DNA of 64,000 bases from Adiantum capillus-veneris (lineage: Eukaryota > Streptophyta > Polypodiopsida > Polypodiales > Pteridaceae): positions 35,614,558 through 35,678,557 of the forward strand of contig CM043946.1 in the NCBI GenBank assembly GCA_014529385.2, in the 5' to 3' direction. The notes under the pieces are model-generated. The model was not told the DNA's origin and searched no databases. It worked only from the letters and a program-made list of their open reading frames with translations. The stretch's first letter is position 1; every line of letters begins with the position of its first letter. Both the position numbers and the translations under genes were made by a program. Shown piece by piece: positions 22,106-33,639 of the stretch.

Positions 22106-25100
22106 ACAAGACATGGTAGAAAGCAAGTCCATGGAGGAAATGTTGGGTTGCAAAACATAAGGACAAGTAATGAGCATCAAAGGCCACCAAGAATGAATAA
22201 AACATGAAGCACAATGAACAATCATGCAAAGTGAATTTTTTGCTTCTAAAAGATGGGTGAATCATAGTCAAAAACTAGACAGCATAAAGCAAAAAAGACA
22301 CCTAAACTATCGTGAAGATTAAACCACTTGAAATTTTAGTTTTATGTATGAAACACAAGCAATCATTTATGATCCTAGGCTAATGCAAGTTCATAAACCT
22401 ACTAGCCTAAAAACTATGTGACCAATATTAATAAATCATTCAAGTCTATCATGTCTATGGGCTATAAAAAAGCTCCTAATCTATTAGTACATTGTCATAG
22501 CTTTTTGAAGCTCACGGAAGTTTTGTATTTGTCATTCTTTGAAAAAAGTAAAGCACAATACAAGGCTACCACCCCAAGGCAAGTCTAGGTGCGACTCTTG
22601 TCTTCTTGAATCCTTAATAAGATGTTCCAAAAGCCAACTAGCCTACCAAGGCGACGGCTAACCCCTATCAGCCCAGGGCATCGATTTAGGGCCTTGACCA
22701 AGCGAGCCAACGTGATTCCCCTTGCCTTCCAAGTGCCAATAAGATGCTAAGCCTCACAAAGACACAACATAACATAAAGATTTTGATTTTAATTTGTCTA
22801 GTAGCATTTTTGCTACTTTTTCTTGACACTTTTTTGCTTCATTGATTCTTTTTTTTTAGCACTTTTTTATTGCTTCCATTATTAGATGCTTATGGTAATT
22901 GGACTAAAAGGACTAAAGCTTAATCATAGGCCTAGGTCATGTAAAAAATGAATGGAGTATTAAGACTATCACTAAGAGTCTAGGACTAATGAAAAATGAA
23001 TCTATATTAACATAAGGTCAAGGCCAATTACCTATGATTAACACACATAAAACCTAATTTTTTGATGAGTTAATATTCACAAAGCAAAGTGTTGAAGCTT
23101 TAGTATGCCTAGCTTTTGAACATGAAAAATCCATAGCTTAGAAGCAAAAATTACTTAAGTTAAGCATGAGAATGAAGAGATGAGAAAGAGAAAAATCATG
23201 GAAGGATTACACCTATTCATGCTCTTTTGCGTCCTTGAGCAAGCATTCCCTTTGTAGATAAGCTTCTTGATCTTTTATTACAATCCAAGCTTGTTTGAAG
23301 CTAAGTGTGAACACAAGCTACAAAAGCCATTTATTGAAATCCAAAAGCACACAAAAAACATTAATGAAAACCTAAAGCTAGGGTCTTGCATACCCGAATT
23401 CGCCAAAGGGAAAAAACCCAAGGGAAAAAAGTGCCTTTGGTTAAGCACATGATGCTCTAAAGTAGCAAATTTATGCATACATAACAACAATGAGAGAGAA
23501 TGAGCTTCTTCATAAGCAAATTTTGCAATTTTTAACAATCTCTCATGCATGATTCAAAAGTTAGATTAATTCTAGCTCAATGAAATATGGAAAAAACAAG
23601 CCAAGAGCTGAAAATAATGCAACTTTTGAATGAAATGAAGTGGCTCTTGAAAGCCGAATCTTACAATTTAAAAGCTTTTCAAAAAGTTGGCTAACAACTA
23701 GCTCACATGAAATTTTCAATTTTTAAAGCAATTTATGAGCTAGAGATGACTGCAACTTGATGAAATGAAAATGAATGGCTCTTAATAGCCAAATTTTGTA
23801 CTTGAAAGCTCTCAAAAAAGTAGGCTAAACACTAGCTCAAAATGAAAAAATCTAACTTTTGACCAAGCTATGAGCTAGCATGTACACAACTTTTGATCCA
23901 AACAATTGGAATGGCTCTAACTAGCCAAGTTTTGCAATTTTTTGCAATGATGACATCCCGTATCTGCAATCCAACCTTGCCACATCCCTTCAAAACAACT
24001 CAAAAATCATTAGTGCTCTTTAAGCATTTGGAAGCTCAACACAAGCACTAAAAGCGTGCACAATCAACCGCAACCCCAAAAGTTTAATGCTCACTCTCGG
24101 CCATTAAAACAAGCTCAATTCTAGTGTTATAAATTCAAATCAAACGCTAAAATCCATAATCAATACCAAGCCCAAAATGCACAATGTCACCCAAGCATCA
24201 AAGCATTAGCAATGGTCGCTCCCGGAGTTCATATGCTTGCCAAAAAATATCTTTCCTTTTGATGCAAGGAGAATTTTTCAATAAAGCCAAGCACTAGATC
24301 ATGAATAAGCCAAATACTCGCACAATCATCACCCCCACTATCCATGCCCACACCTTTTCTCTTACCTAGCACAACTGGCATACATAGCAAAGAGAGGAAA
24401 AACTTATGATGAGATATAATGTAGCTCTCCTGAAGTGATCAAAAACCTAATTTCATGCTATTGCCCCTTCAAACAAGCTCAATTTTAGTGCTTTGCAACA
24501 ATTTTTCAATCAATTTAAGCACTTAATTGCAATGAGAAATTCCAAGCTCAGGTTTTCAATGCACATGCTCAACCAAACATGATTCTCTCAACTAAGCTCC
24601 CTTGCATGCCAAAAGAATTCTTCATGTAATGCAATGAGAATGTTAATCAAACCAAGGATTAGAAGAGTGCATAAACTAGAAGCAACTGTGCAATGAAGTT
24701 TGTTTATGCATGAAAATCTCATACAACTACCACAAAGAATCAATTCCATACCCATAGGAAAATCATCTCCATGCTCTCATCTTAGTGGATTTTCAAATAT
24801 GAAGCAAGAAGAGAGACAAGGGGAGAGAGAGAATTGCGTTGATCACTGAAAAGCCGATCAAATGTCAACATTTTAGTGCTCAAAAAATATATCTATCAAG
24901 CACAAGCATCGATCGATCCCCATTTATTGCAATGAGAACTCCGACTATGATATTTTTGTTCATTTTCCTATTTGCTCGTGACCATGGGTGGGAATCTTCT
25001 TCTATAACCAATTCCTTCTTAAAGATATTGGGGAGTTTTTTTTTTAAATAAATTATTTTCAGTGTTTTTTCGTGATTGAGCTGTCGATGTGGAAAATCTG

Positions 25101-28100
25101 AAAGGGTGAGGTGTATGCGTGCCTATTATACTGAGAGGCCGACAGGTGGAGTAGGGAGCTGCCAGTGACACAAGCCAGTGTCATCATTTGCAGTGGCCGC
25201 AAGTGGTGTTGAATCGGCAGGGATTAAGAGCCATGAGCATAGCCCGACTGCCCGAGCAAGAGGGTAAGGGCTGGTCCAGACTACCCATGCGTTTTCTTGC
25301 TGTGCTGGATCAATGCAAGTGGAGCAAAGGCGGGTGTGTGTGTGTGTACAATGTGGTGAGCAGGGATTAATTAGCCACGAAGAATGTCGCAATTAGGCCG
25401 TAGGTATCGCAGGCCTTAGAGGCTGAGACTTGAGTGCAGGAGCGAGAAGTGTGGCTAGTCATGGTCACGATTAATTGGGGCCAGTTATGCAGCTGAGAAC
25501 CGTGGCGGATCAGGCACGTTAACGAAGGCTGTACCTGTGGCGAGTCGACAGCCTGGCAAAAACAGTGGCCCTAAGTCAACAAAAATGAGAGAAAAGGGAG
25601 GCCGGCTTGCCTATTCTTCGGTCTAAGACACAAAGAGGTGATGCATGGCGCCGTGGCGGCATATGAGGATTTTGGATGCGAGCATTTTTGCTCATTTATG
25701 CGCTAGTGGCACTTGGCATCTCTCTTTCAGTCATGGCAATTGAGCTCGGGCAAATGCATCGGCTTGGCATAGCGACTTGGTAGCTCTCTTTTAGTCATGG
25801 CAATTGAGATCGGGCAAATGCATCGGCTTGGCATAGCAACCTGATAGAGAGACAGGGTACGGGAGCAGCGATTCAAATTTGAAGGTGTGTGGGAACATGC
25901 TTGAGCAAATGGCAAAGCTAAAAACTAGACAGGGCTGCGCAACGGGTGTGTCTGTTGCGAAAACGCCAAGGGAGCCAAATATCCAAAAAGGGGTGTGTTT
26001 AGATTTCCTTTTCAAATTTCATTGGGGCTCGTTCTAATGGTCAACAACATGTAAGGCCATTTGAGAGAGAAGTGAGATCAAGCCTCAAAATATGGTGTCA
26101 TTTCTTGTACAAGTCAAAAACTTTTCACAAAAAATGATATTTGTACATGCCATTTAGGTCACACAATTTTTTTTTAAATGAATTACAATATCCGCTTAAT
26201 AATTGAAATGTTTCACGTTCAAATGGACGCCAATTGTAATTAAAAATCCACTTAGTACACTCTTTTGGCATCCAAAACTTCTCATTGACAATTTGAGCAT
26301 ACATATCAATCCATTTTCAATCGATATTGATTCCAATTCAAGAGCAAAAATTCCATTTTCAATTTGACATTGATGCACTTTTTACTCAATAAGGCAATGC
26401 TCATAGGCAAATCAATCAAGGTTGTCATCTCATTTGCACAACCAGATCAATCATTGCAACTTAAGTTGCTCATATCCGCAGATATCCACATTTAGACGGA
26501 CCCAATTGGCACACAACATAGGTCAATTCAAACCCGGTTATTGATCATTGCAAAATTAATTGCTCATCTCCGATTTCCAAACTAAACTAAATTTGTCATT
26601 TAGGTTTGCATAACTACACAATTGGTTACAACATTTGCACATGCACAAATCATTGAATTTTTGAACATTTTCAATCAAATTGGCACACCGATCATGATGG
26701 TAATCACATAAATCATCTTCAATTGAGTACCAATTGCATCATCCAAAGTCAATCAATCTCATATACACCGATCTTTTAGGCCAAATTAATCATCATAATT
26801 GTAAAAAATACCAATTATTCATTCAAGCATCGGATTGCACGTGCCATTGAGTAGGTGCACACACCCAAATTTAGGCAAAAAATTTATGCAATTAATCCAT
26901 CAATTACGCATTGAAATTCTCAAATTGCAAACTCAATCAAGCATAAGCGAATGCATGCATGTTTAATTTCTAAAAAATTAACACTATTTTTACCAAATCA
27001 AGCAATGCACACACTCAAAAACTAAGCACAAAAATTCAAATTTGGCTCAATTGGCAATGCATGAAGGATTACACCTAATGATTGCACACACTTTTTATGA
27101 ACATTTTACAATCAAAAAATCATTTTGGTGCTCTAATTGACCATCGATCAATCATTGAAAATCAAGTGGTCTTGGATGGGCACACACTCAACTTTTGCCC
27201 TATTTTTTGGCATTTAGGCTTATCCAATGACTGAATTAGCCTAACATACACATCATTTACATGATTGCATACTCATGTATCATCAATTTTATAAATTCTT
27301 ATGCATGCACACACTCAAGATTAGGTGCTCACACACTTGAATTTTTTGACAGTTTTTTCCATCTTTGGTGCATTACACACACAATGATTTTGGTGCACAC
27401 ACATGAATTCTTGATGAGAGTTAAGCATTATTTTGATACACACAAAGTTCATTAGTCAAAATTTGACCATCAATTTCATTGCAAGTGTATCAAATTAGGT
27501 GTAAAGTGTAGGTCAATTTGTGTTACACACCTAATTTTAGCAAATAATTAGCAACATTGAACCTCATTAATCAATCAAGAATTGACATAACAAGTGAGTG
27601 CACTTACATCGTAATTACACTCCAAGCTATTCCTTTGCTCCACGCGAGGATGCATCATTGCACACACAAGTGTGTGCACCATCAAATCAGCTCCAAAATT
27701 GAGCATTTATAGGTTAAAATTCAAACACTTAAATCATCAAATTAGGCATAAATTAGCACAATCAACTTGATTAGAGTGATGATTCCACCTCTTAAAAGGG
27801 GATTTAACTTACTTTACACTTCAAATGTTAGTGGTTAGGTTAGCAAGGTTAGTCAAAATTAGTAGAAATTAGGATGAAATTAGTACAATTAGCATGGAAA
27901 TGAAGCGAAATTAGCAAGGGTTAGTATGAAATTAGTGAATTTTGGGAGTGGAATTGGGGGTTTGGGATATTCATAAGTCAACATTAGCATCAATTTCTTG
28001 CACAAACATCATCAAATCACACCAAAATTGAGTTACATACACTCAAAAAACCGAGAAATTAGTAATGAAATTACTCTATTCTACACATCCTAAACTCATT

Positions 28101-28111
28101 AGCTTAGGTTA
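22106..28111 (-). other. internal region of the LARD-like element, no genes
   Basis: About 6 kb, mostly AT-rich with many TGAAAT and CAATT words and no coding motif on either strand. A compositional island at about 25080-25700 is distinctly richer in G and C. At 25711-25838 lie two tandem copies of a 64-bp unit. The phrase around 23391-23443 (AAAGGGAAAAAACCCAAGGG) resembles one in element E1 at 31245-31292. Confidence 0.7.
25711..25838. repeat. two tandem 64-bp units
   Basis: Direct tandem duplication starting ACTTGG at 25711 and 25775. Both copies contain TTAGTCATGGCAATTGAG-like text and GGGCAAATGCATCGGCTTGG. A few substitutions separate them. Confidence 0.9.
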
Positions 28112-28133
28112 TCGATCCTTGACAACGGCGCCA
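28112..28133 (-). other. tRNA-Asp primer binding site
   Basis: The minus strand reads TGGCGCCGTTGTC and continues AAGGATCGA, complementary to the 3' end of plant tRNA-Asp with about three mismatches. It lies two bases inside the right LTR and sets the minus orientation. Confidence 0.85.
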
Positions 28134-28135
28134 AA

Positions 28136-29085
28136 TGTAGGGAGGCATTGTAGCAAGACCTAATCGTAACCCACACAAAATTATTAAATCTGTGGATTGG
28201 CAACCCGACTAGGGCAGGGAAGCACGAGCATCGGATGAATAGAAATGGGATAGAAATAGAGGATTCAAGAGATCACCTTTCCAATGCAAGTAGAGATTGG
28301 CCATGGCAAGACTAACTCTAAACATACTCTAATCACTAATCTAACAACTCCTACACACATCAGGTCCACCGAAGTCCGACTTGCCATAGACTAGAAACCC
28401 CAAGCACACACTAATTACCACATGTCAATCACGACACTTCATCAATAGCTACACACACGAGGTGAATGGTGCTAGAGCTTCAAAAAACCTATCTACACAC
28501 AAGCAAACAATAGGGCTCACACACTAATTACAAGATTAAGATCCAACTTAATCAACCTAATTAGTGATGCTAGATATCACAAATCTAATGCTTATGGAAG
28601 GATAGGAGTGGTTAATGGCAAGAAGTACATACATCTCTCAAATCTAGAATAATGAAAGTGTAATACTACTTCATGACAATATGAAATGTAGAGAAGAAAA
28701 AGACTAATGAGAAAATAGGAATTAGATTAATCAAGAAGAGCTTACTCTAATTACAATGGTTAGCACTAGTCTCTCAAGCATAGACATTAAGCTCAAGGCT
28801 AGGCCATAGAGTGAACACTCAAGAGAGAGAGATCTCTCAAAAGTGGATCCTTAAGAGTGGATACTCAAGAATGAAGCCTCCTTGCATAAAGGCTTCCATT
28901 TAAAGGCTTTCACCACAATCCCTTCTACTATGGGTTTAAGCTTGAGCCCTCAAACTAGCATATACAACTTTGGAACTCCAAGTGAGCCCAAGACTTATAC
29001 AAAGAGTTGGAATTATTATGCACAACCATAGTATATCTCCCGCTTGATGCATATTAGGTGTAGCATGTGTTAGCTGCTGCTAACA
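28136..29085 (-). repeat. LTR of the LARD-like element, right copy (5' LTR)
   Basis: 950 bp, TGTAGGGAGGC... to ...TGCTAACA on the plus strand, homologous to 21116-21980 with scattered substitutions and one 80-bp length difference. Its terminal palindrome has one changed centre base (TGTTAGCTGCTGCTAACA). Confidence 0.9.
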
Positions 29086-29708
29086 CTAGCCTTGCCTCTT
29101 TGCCACTATGAGAATGATTGGCTATGATATCTTCCTTGCCACGTTGATTATCTCTCTGCAATTGCAAGCTATAGGGAGGTCCTAGCTGTGTTGTTATGGA
29201 CAACCACCCAAACCACATGTGAAAGAAGGGTGCGAAAAAAAAGTGGAAATTTCGAACATTGAAAAATAAAGAGGGAACCTAAGGAGCAACACTTGGGCTG
29301 TGAGCTGGAATGAGCCTTCACGTGGCCGGTCTCTAGCCAGAATACCAATGATGTGATTCGTTCTCAATATCTTTCACCCTCTCTCTCTTTTTCATGTGTT
29401 GGCAAGGTCCCTTCTCTCTAGCCTATTCCTATACTACGTCCAAACCAATTGGCTACAAGGCTTTGGCAATAGTAGAGTATCTAACTTCTTCTTTTTTTTT
29501 TCTGGGGGGGGTTGTCATAGCCATGATGTCGTAGGTGCAAGCCAACACCTCCTTTATGACTAGTCCTCCAATGAAACTAACTTCAATTGGTTGCTCTACA
29601 TGGTTGCACTCATGAGCATTGATTAAAGCATTGCTCTTGTGTTTAGGTCTACACTAATCATGTTGTTGGCCACCATGCCCTTGTCTCTACATGCACTGAT
29701 TGGCATAT
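29086..29708. other. spacer between retroelements, nothing recognised
   Basis: Non-coding DNA with a T and G run near 29490-29512. The first bases continue the small tandem repeat seen left of the LARD-like element. No gene could be supported. Confidence 0.5.
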
Positions 29709-30773
29709 TGTTGGTGGATACGCTGTGACGGACATCATCATAGCGAGAACTCACCTAACATATAATGTCAATTGAGGACGGAGCTTGACCTGCAGGCGCA
29801 TGGAAGCAAGCAAAGGGTGTCAACCTCTACTCGACCGACTAATGTCTACTTCCTACAGAGATATCAAATCTACATGCCATCGGTTCTGTGAATGTGAGAG
29901 TCTCCTATGATGCTATCACAAGCCAAAAGCCCATTAGATGTTCTCGAAACATTACGAAACTTGAGGGATATCCTATCAACACCAATAGGCCACTCTCCCT
30001 AAGGTCCGTGACCCAAAACCCTACCCAAAAACAACCGGTACAGAATCACATAGGATGTCCGATAGGTTTTTGCAGGTCGACATTTTCGAAAACTAAGATG
30101 TCTAATGCGTAGCTCTACTCGCTCTGATCGCGTGGATATGCTGAAATGCAAAAACGGACAACGTTTACTCATCGAAACTCCAAAAGTAGCTCGTGGGTCA
30201 ATCTGTCAAAACACAGACGAACGCACGTGATGTAAGCATCAACGCGTAGCTCTCCTCGTGGGCAGCATGCTGCTACTCTCTGTTTGCGATTTTGACCACC
30301 GTAGCTCTTGTAGCACACACACACACTCTCTCACTCTCTCGTAGTCTCCTAGTTGAAACAGAAGATAAGATTATTAGAAGTCTCCTTACAAAGCTTTAGG
30401 TTTTGGTTTATATACTAAGCCTTAGAAAACCTAATGTCCAGCCAAAATGACCTGATTTGTCCCTAGGCTTCTATAGAGCTTAATTACAACACCGTGAGCT
30501 GGCTTTGCTCATCCAACAAGAATCTGCGGCCAAAATTACAATTGCCGACTTAAAATATGAAGTTCCTGTAAACATTACAAAAGTGACCGTAATGGCTCAA
30601 AATGATAATAACGGGATATTTGATGATGTCCATGAGCTTGTATCTTCACATTACAACATCCATCTTCATCTTCATCACTTCATCAGCATCTTCATATGGA
30701 ATCTTTAGAGAATCTTTGAGGAATCTTCATGGAATCTTTGTGGAAGCGTTGTTGAAATGTTGGCCTATCAACA
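29709..30773 (-). repeat. LTR of E1, left copy (3' LTR), complete
   Basis: 1065 bp. The first 480 bp resemble the E2 LTR at 48686-49170. The last 415 bp match 38691-39098. A TATATAAA box is on the minus strand at 30407-30414 and is conserved in the right copy. A CA/CT-rich stretch lies at 30317-30340. Confidence 0.85.
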
Positions 30774-30815
30774 CTCTCCCCCTCCGAATTCTTGTCGTCC
30801 CCGACAAGACCCTAT
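30774..30815 (-). other. polypurine tract and upstream GGGGACGAC motif of E1
   Basis: The minus strand reads TGTCGGGGACGAC, then a few bases, then GGAGGGGGAGAG directly against the LTR start TGTTGATAGG. The same arrangement is seen beside the E2 LTR. Confidence 0.85.
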
Positions 30816-31994
30816 GTCTGCAGTGGCCTTGACGAGTGCTTCATGTTTTGGTGTTGGTTGAAGCTTTTGTTGTTGCAGTTTCTTCTACTAGATGCTTTGT
30901 ATGTTGTAGAGTTACCTTTTTTTTGTACATCTAGTGTAGTTGAAGCCATAGCTCTCCCCCTCCGATTGGTTGTTGTATCGTGAATAGGTTGAGTGAGATT
31001 TATTGTTGCAGCAAGTCTTTATCTTGGCAGCTCTGTATTGTTTGTTCTTTGGGTGTCATCCGGCATGTGTACCTGTAAACTTGAAGCCTTTTTGAATTTT
31101 TTCTGGGCCGCTCTCCTTTGATTTTCTACTTGATGAGCATGTAGTTGTTTGGGGATGTCGTTGGTCTGCTTTTTTGTGTTTATATAAAAAATAAAATAGT
31201 AAAAATAAAATGTGGCGTATATTATAAAATGAAGGTCTTGGATACCTGGATAGGACTAAAGGGAAAAACGCAGTGGGAAAAAAATGCCTTTAGTCACAGT
31301 TAAATGTAAGGCTATATGTACTTATGTTTTGATGTAACCGAGTTTTGTTGAGTTAAAGTACTTATGACCAAATGACTACTATTATTGACTGGATATACAT
31401 TTGATAAGTGTTAGTAGCTTGAAGTCAGAGTCGTTGTTGTTGAGCAAATGCTTATGAAACCTGTTACCACTTCATCATCGTCATTTTGTTGTGTAAGTGC
31501 ATGGGTGGAACACAAATCGTGTCAAATGCAAATGTCCAATGATGGGACATTATATATGCTTGCACAGATAGATGCATGGGAAACAATATGTTGTGCGAGA
31601 AGAGTTTGAATGGGTGCTTCCAGGAGTGAACGTAGCTATAGAAGCAAAGATATATTTGACTTCAAGAGCTGTTGTTACTCACAAGAAGGGTTGTTGATGC
31701 TCGAGGTTTTTTCATTCTCCTCACTGTGTACATGTGCGTGAGTGTTTTGTGGATTACTCCGCCTCTCCACCAAATAAAATTGTTAGACTTTGACTCTTCT
31801 ACTCACCTATCCAACATGAGCGACTCAATTTTACAATATGCTCAACTCTTCCAGCTTGAGCTATAATCTAAATATCTATACTCATAGACCACAAAAAATA
31901 TTAAGACATGAAGCTTGGGTTTGGCGCTTGCTCATTTAGTGACTCAGCTGCCCGACTCTTGACTCTTATACCATGATTTTTATGGCGACTTGAC
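30816..31994 (-). other. E1 3' non-coding region
   Basis: About 1.2 kb between the last coding frame and the purine tract. A part near 31500-31620 (ATGCATGGGAAACAATATG) resembles E3 around 55940-55985, which supports a common origin of the 3' ends of E1 and E3. No gene is seen. Confidence 0.6.
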
Positions 31995-33595
31995 TTACTC
32001 TTGGGAGCTTTCGACCAAGAATAGGTTTTGAAATTCAAAACTCCCATCCTCGAAGAGAGGATTTGTAAAGGACCATACTGGCAATATTGGTTTCTTTTGC
32101 CATACCTGGGTGACCTTGGTTGTCAAAATTTCTTTTTGTTGCTGTTGGTTCCTTGGTTGAGAAGATTGGCTCGTTCCATTCTCCGTAACACTTTGTCTAT
32201 CATGTCTTGACATTTCTTGAGAGCTAGAGATGACTTCAATCTTCTTCGGTATGTGTTGTTCTTTTGGCACCCATTTGTATCTGCATCGTGTGATTAGCGT
32301 GTCTTTGAAAATATCCTTTTCCTTGACTGTGACATTGTCCTTGATTTTGCCTTTCGTGAAAATGCGATTATTTTCAAGCTGAAGTCGTATGATTGAAGAA
32401 TGTTTACCTAGCATCTTTGGTAGCCAGATTCTCCAATTTCCTTGACAGTAACCTTGTGCTTGAAAAATTGTAGATGGCACTTCCCATGATGTTTTTGATG
32501 TCGTGTTGAGATGTACAAGAGTGCCATTTTTGGGATTAGTTACCGATGAAGTCCTATGTTGGTATGAAGGCCAGTTGGATTTGAAATTTCCTGCGTACCT
32601 TTGGTGAGCCTTGTTGGTTGGTCTCCTTTGGCGATATAAATATGAGCTTTGTTGCTTTTGGGGACGCTTTTTGAAACCTTTATCCACCGCATAAGCCAAG
32701 GTCTGTGGTTTTGGTAACCAAAGTTTCTTTTGACCCTCATAATAGCTTTGCTCTGCTAAGCTATAGTGGGAGGCTATCCATCCCATGTGTTTACCTTTCG
32801 TCAATTGGCTAGGATCATTTACCCATATTGGGTCCTTGACCTTTATTTCTTCAGCTTTAATGTAGACCTTTGAAAACCTTTTGCAGCGGTGATCTCGCAG
32901 TGTAGGGTATTTCGGTTGAAAGATTTTCTTTGGAGTCTGCCTTTCATGTGTAAGCATTTGGTCAGTTGATATAGAAGCTCTGTCTTGAACTTTTCTGGGT
33001 TGGATTGAAGACTCTGATTTAAGGGGCTGCTTCTGTTGGTAGAACATTTGTGGGCTCATTTTGGCTTTGCCTTTGTCGGCAGCCGATAATCTTGGCGTGG
33101 TAGTAGGCTGGCTTTCTTGAGAGCTAGTCATGATGACCATCATTGAAGATTCAGATTCTTCTTCAAGTGTTTTTGCCCATAGCTTGGACAAAATCAAATG
33201 TGTACTCATTTTGGAAGAATCCACTACTAGGAATTTGTCTTTAACTATCTTTGACCGTAGTTTAAGGGTAGCTTCTGCAATCCCCAAATGTGTGACCTTA
33301 CTCCATTTGATAGGGATACCTGTACCTGAATTTCATACAGTTCTGGCTTATCTAGAAGTAATCACAGCCCATAAGACATGACATTAGTCGTGGCAGTGCA
33401 ATCTATCTCTGCTGTAAAATTGAATTTCAGTTTCTCATGCTCATCCAACGAGAATTTAATCTTCTTGTTGGCTGCCAAGTTACTGATGTCCTCTTTGCTT
33501 TTGATACTTGTCTTGGACTTTTGTGCCTTGGAAGCTTTGTCATCCTCTTGTATGTTGAACTTCTTTGTCATTTGACTGGTTGTAACATGTCCCAA
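31995..33595 (-). pseudogene. E1 retropepsin-like domain with W-motif tail
   Basis: Two open segments in different frames (33595-33362 and 33287-31995). The first ends with TAEIDCTATTNVMSYGL, which fits a retropepsin active-site strand of the form D-T-G-A-T-x-N-V-x-S-Y with T and G altered. The second begins with FLVVDSS and THLILSKLW, fitting the closing strand and I-L-G-x-x-W block. A long Gln/Ser/Lys-rich tail follows, with repeated tryptophan motifs KLWLPKPQ, RIWLPKML, YKWVPKEQ and QVWQKK. The same pairing of a protease-like fold and W motifs occurs in E3 after its integrase. Activity is unlikely here because the D-T-G triad is altered and the frame is broken. The fold assignment rests on motif reading only. 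Confidence 0.55.
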
Positions 33596-33639
33596 GTGCT
33601 TACTATCTTCTAATCTATAGCTTTGGGGAAGGTCATAGC

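Larger units (their letters stand above)
21116..29085 (-). mobile_element. LARD-like non-coding LTR retrotransposon, tRNA-Asp primed
   Basis: Two long direct repeats, 21116-21980 and 28136-29085, bound 6.2 kb with no retroviral coding. Orientation is minus. Next to the right repeat, 28112-28133 matches the 3' end of tRNA-Asp (ending GGCAACGGCGCCA in plants; here GACAACGGCGCCA), and the purine tract AGGAAGGGGGGAA (minus strand) touches the left repeat. The flanks CTAGT (21111-21115) and CTAGC (29086-29090) form a 5-bp duplication with one mismatch. Length and lack of ORFs fit a Large Retrotransposon Derivative. tRNA-Asp priming is known for Athila-type and related non-chromoviral Gypsy elements. 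Confidence 0.88.

Noticed and set aside
21829-22158. Minus-strand frame with a repeated IRKGGMLA peptide
   Set aside because: It reads through the triplicated purine tract of the LARD-like element; no codon or family support.
21116-29085. Plus-strand orientation for the LARD-like element
   Set aside because: No primer site follows 21980 on the plus strand, whereas tRNA-Asp PBS and purine tract are correctly placed on the minus strand.
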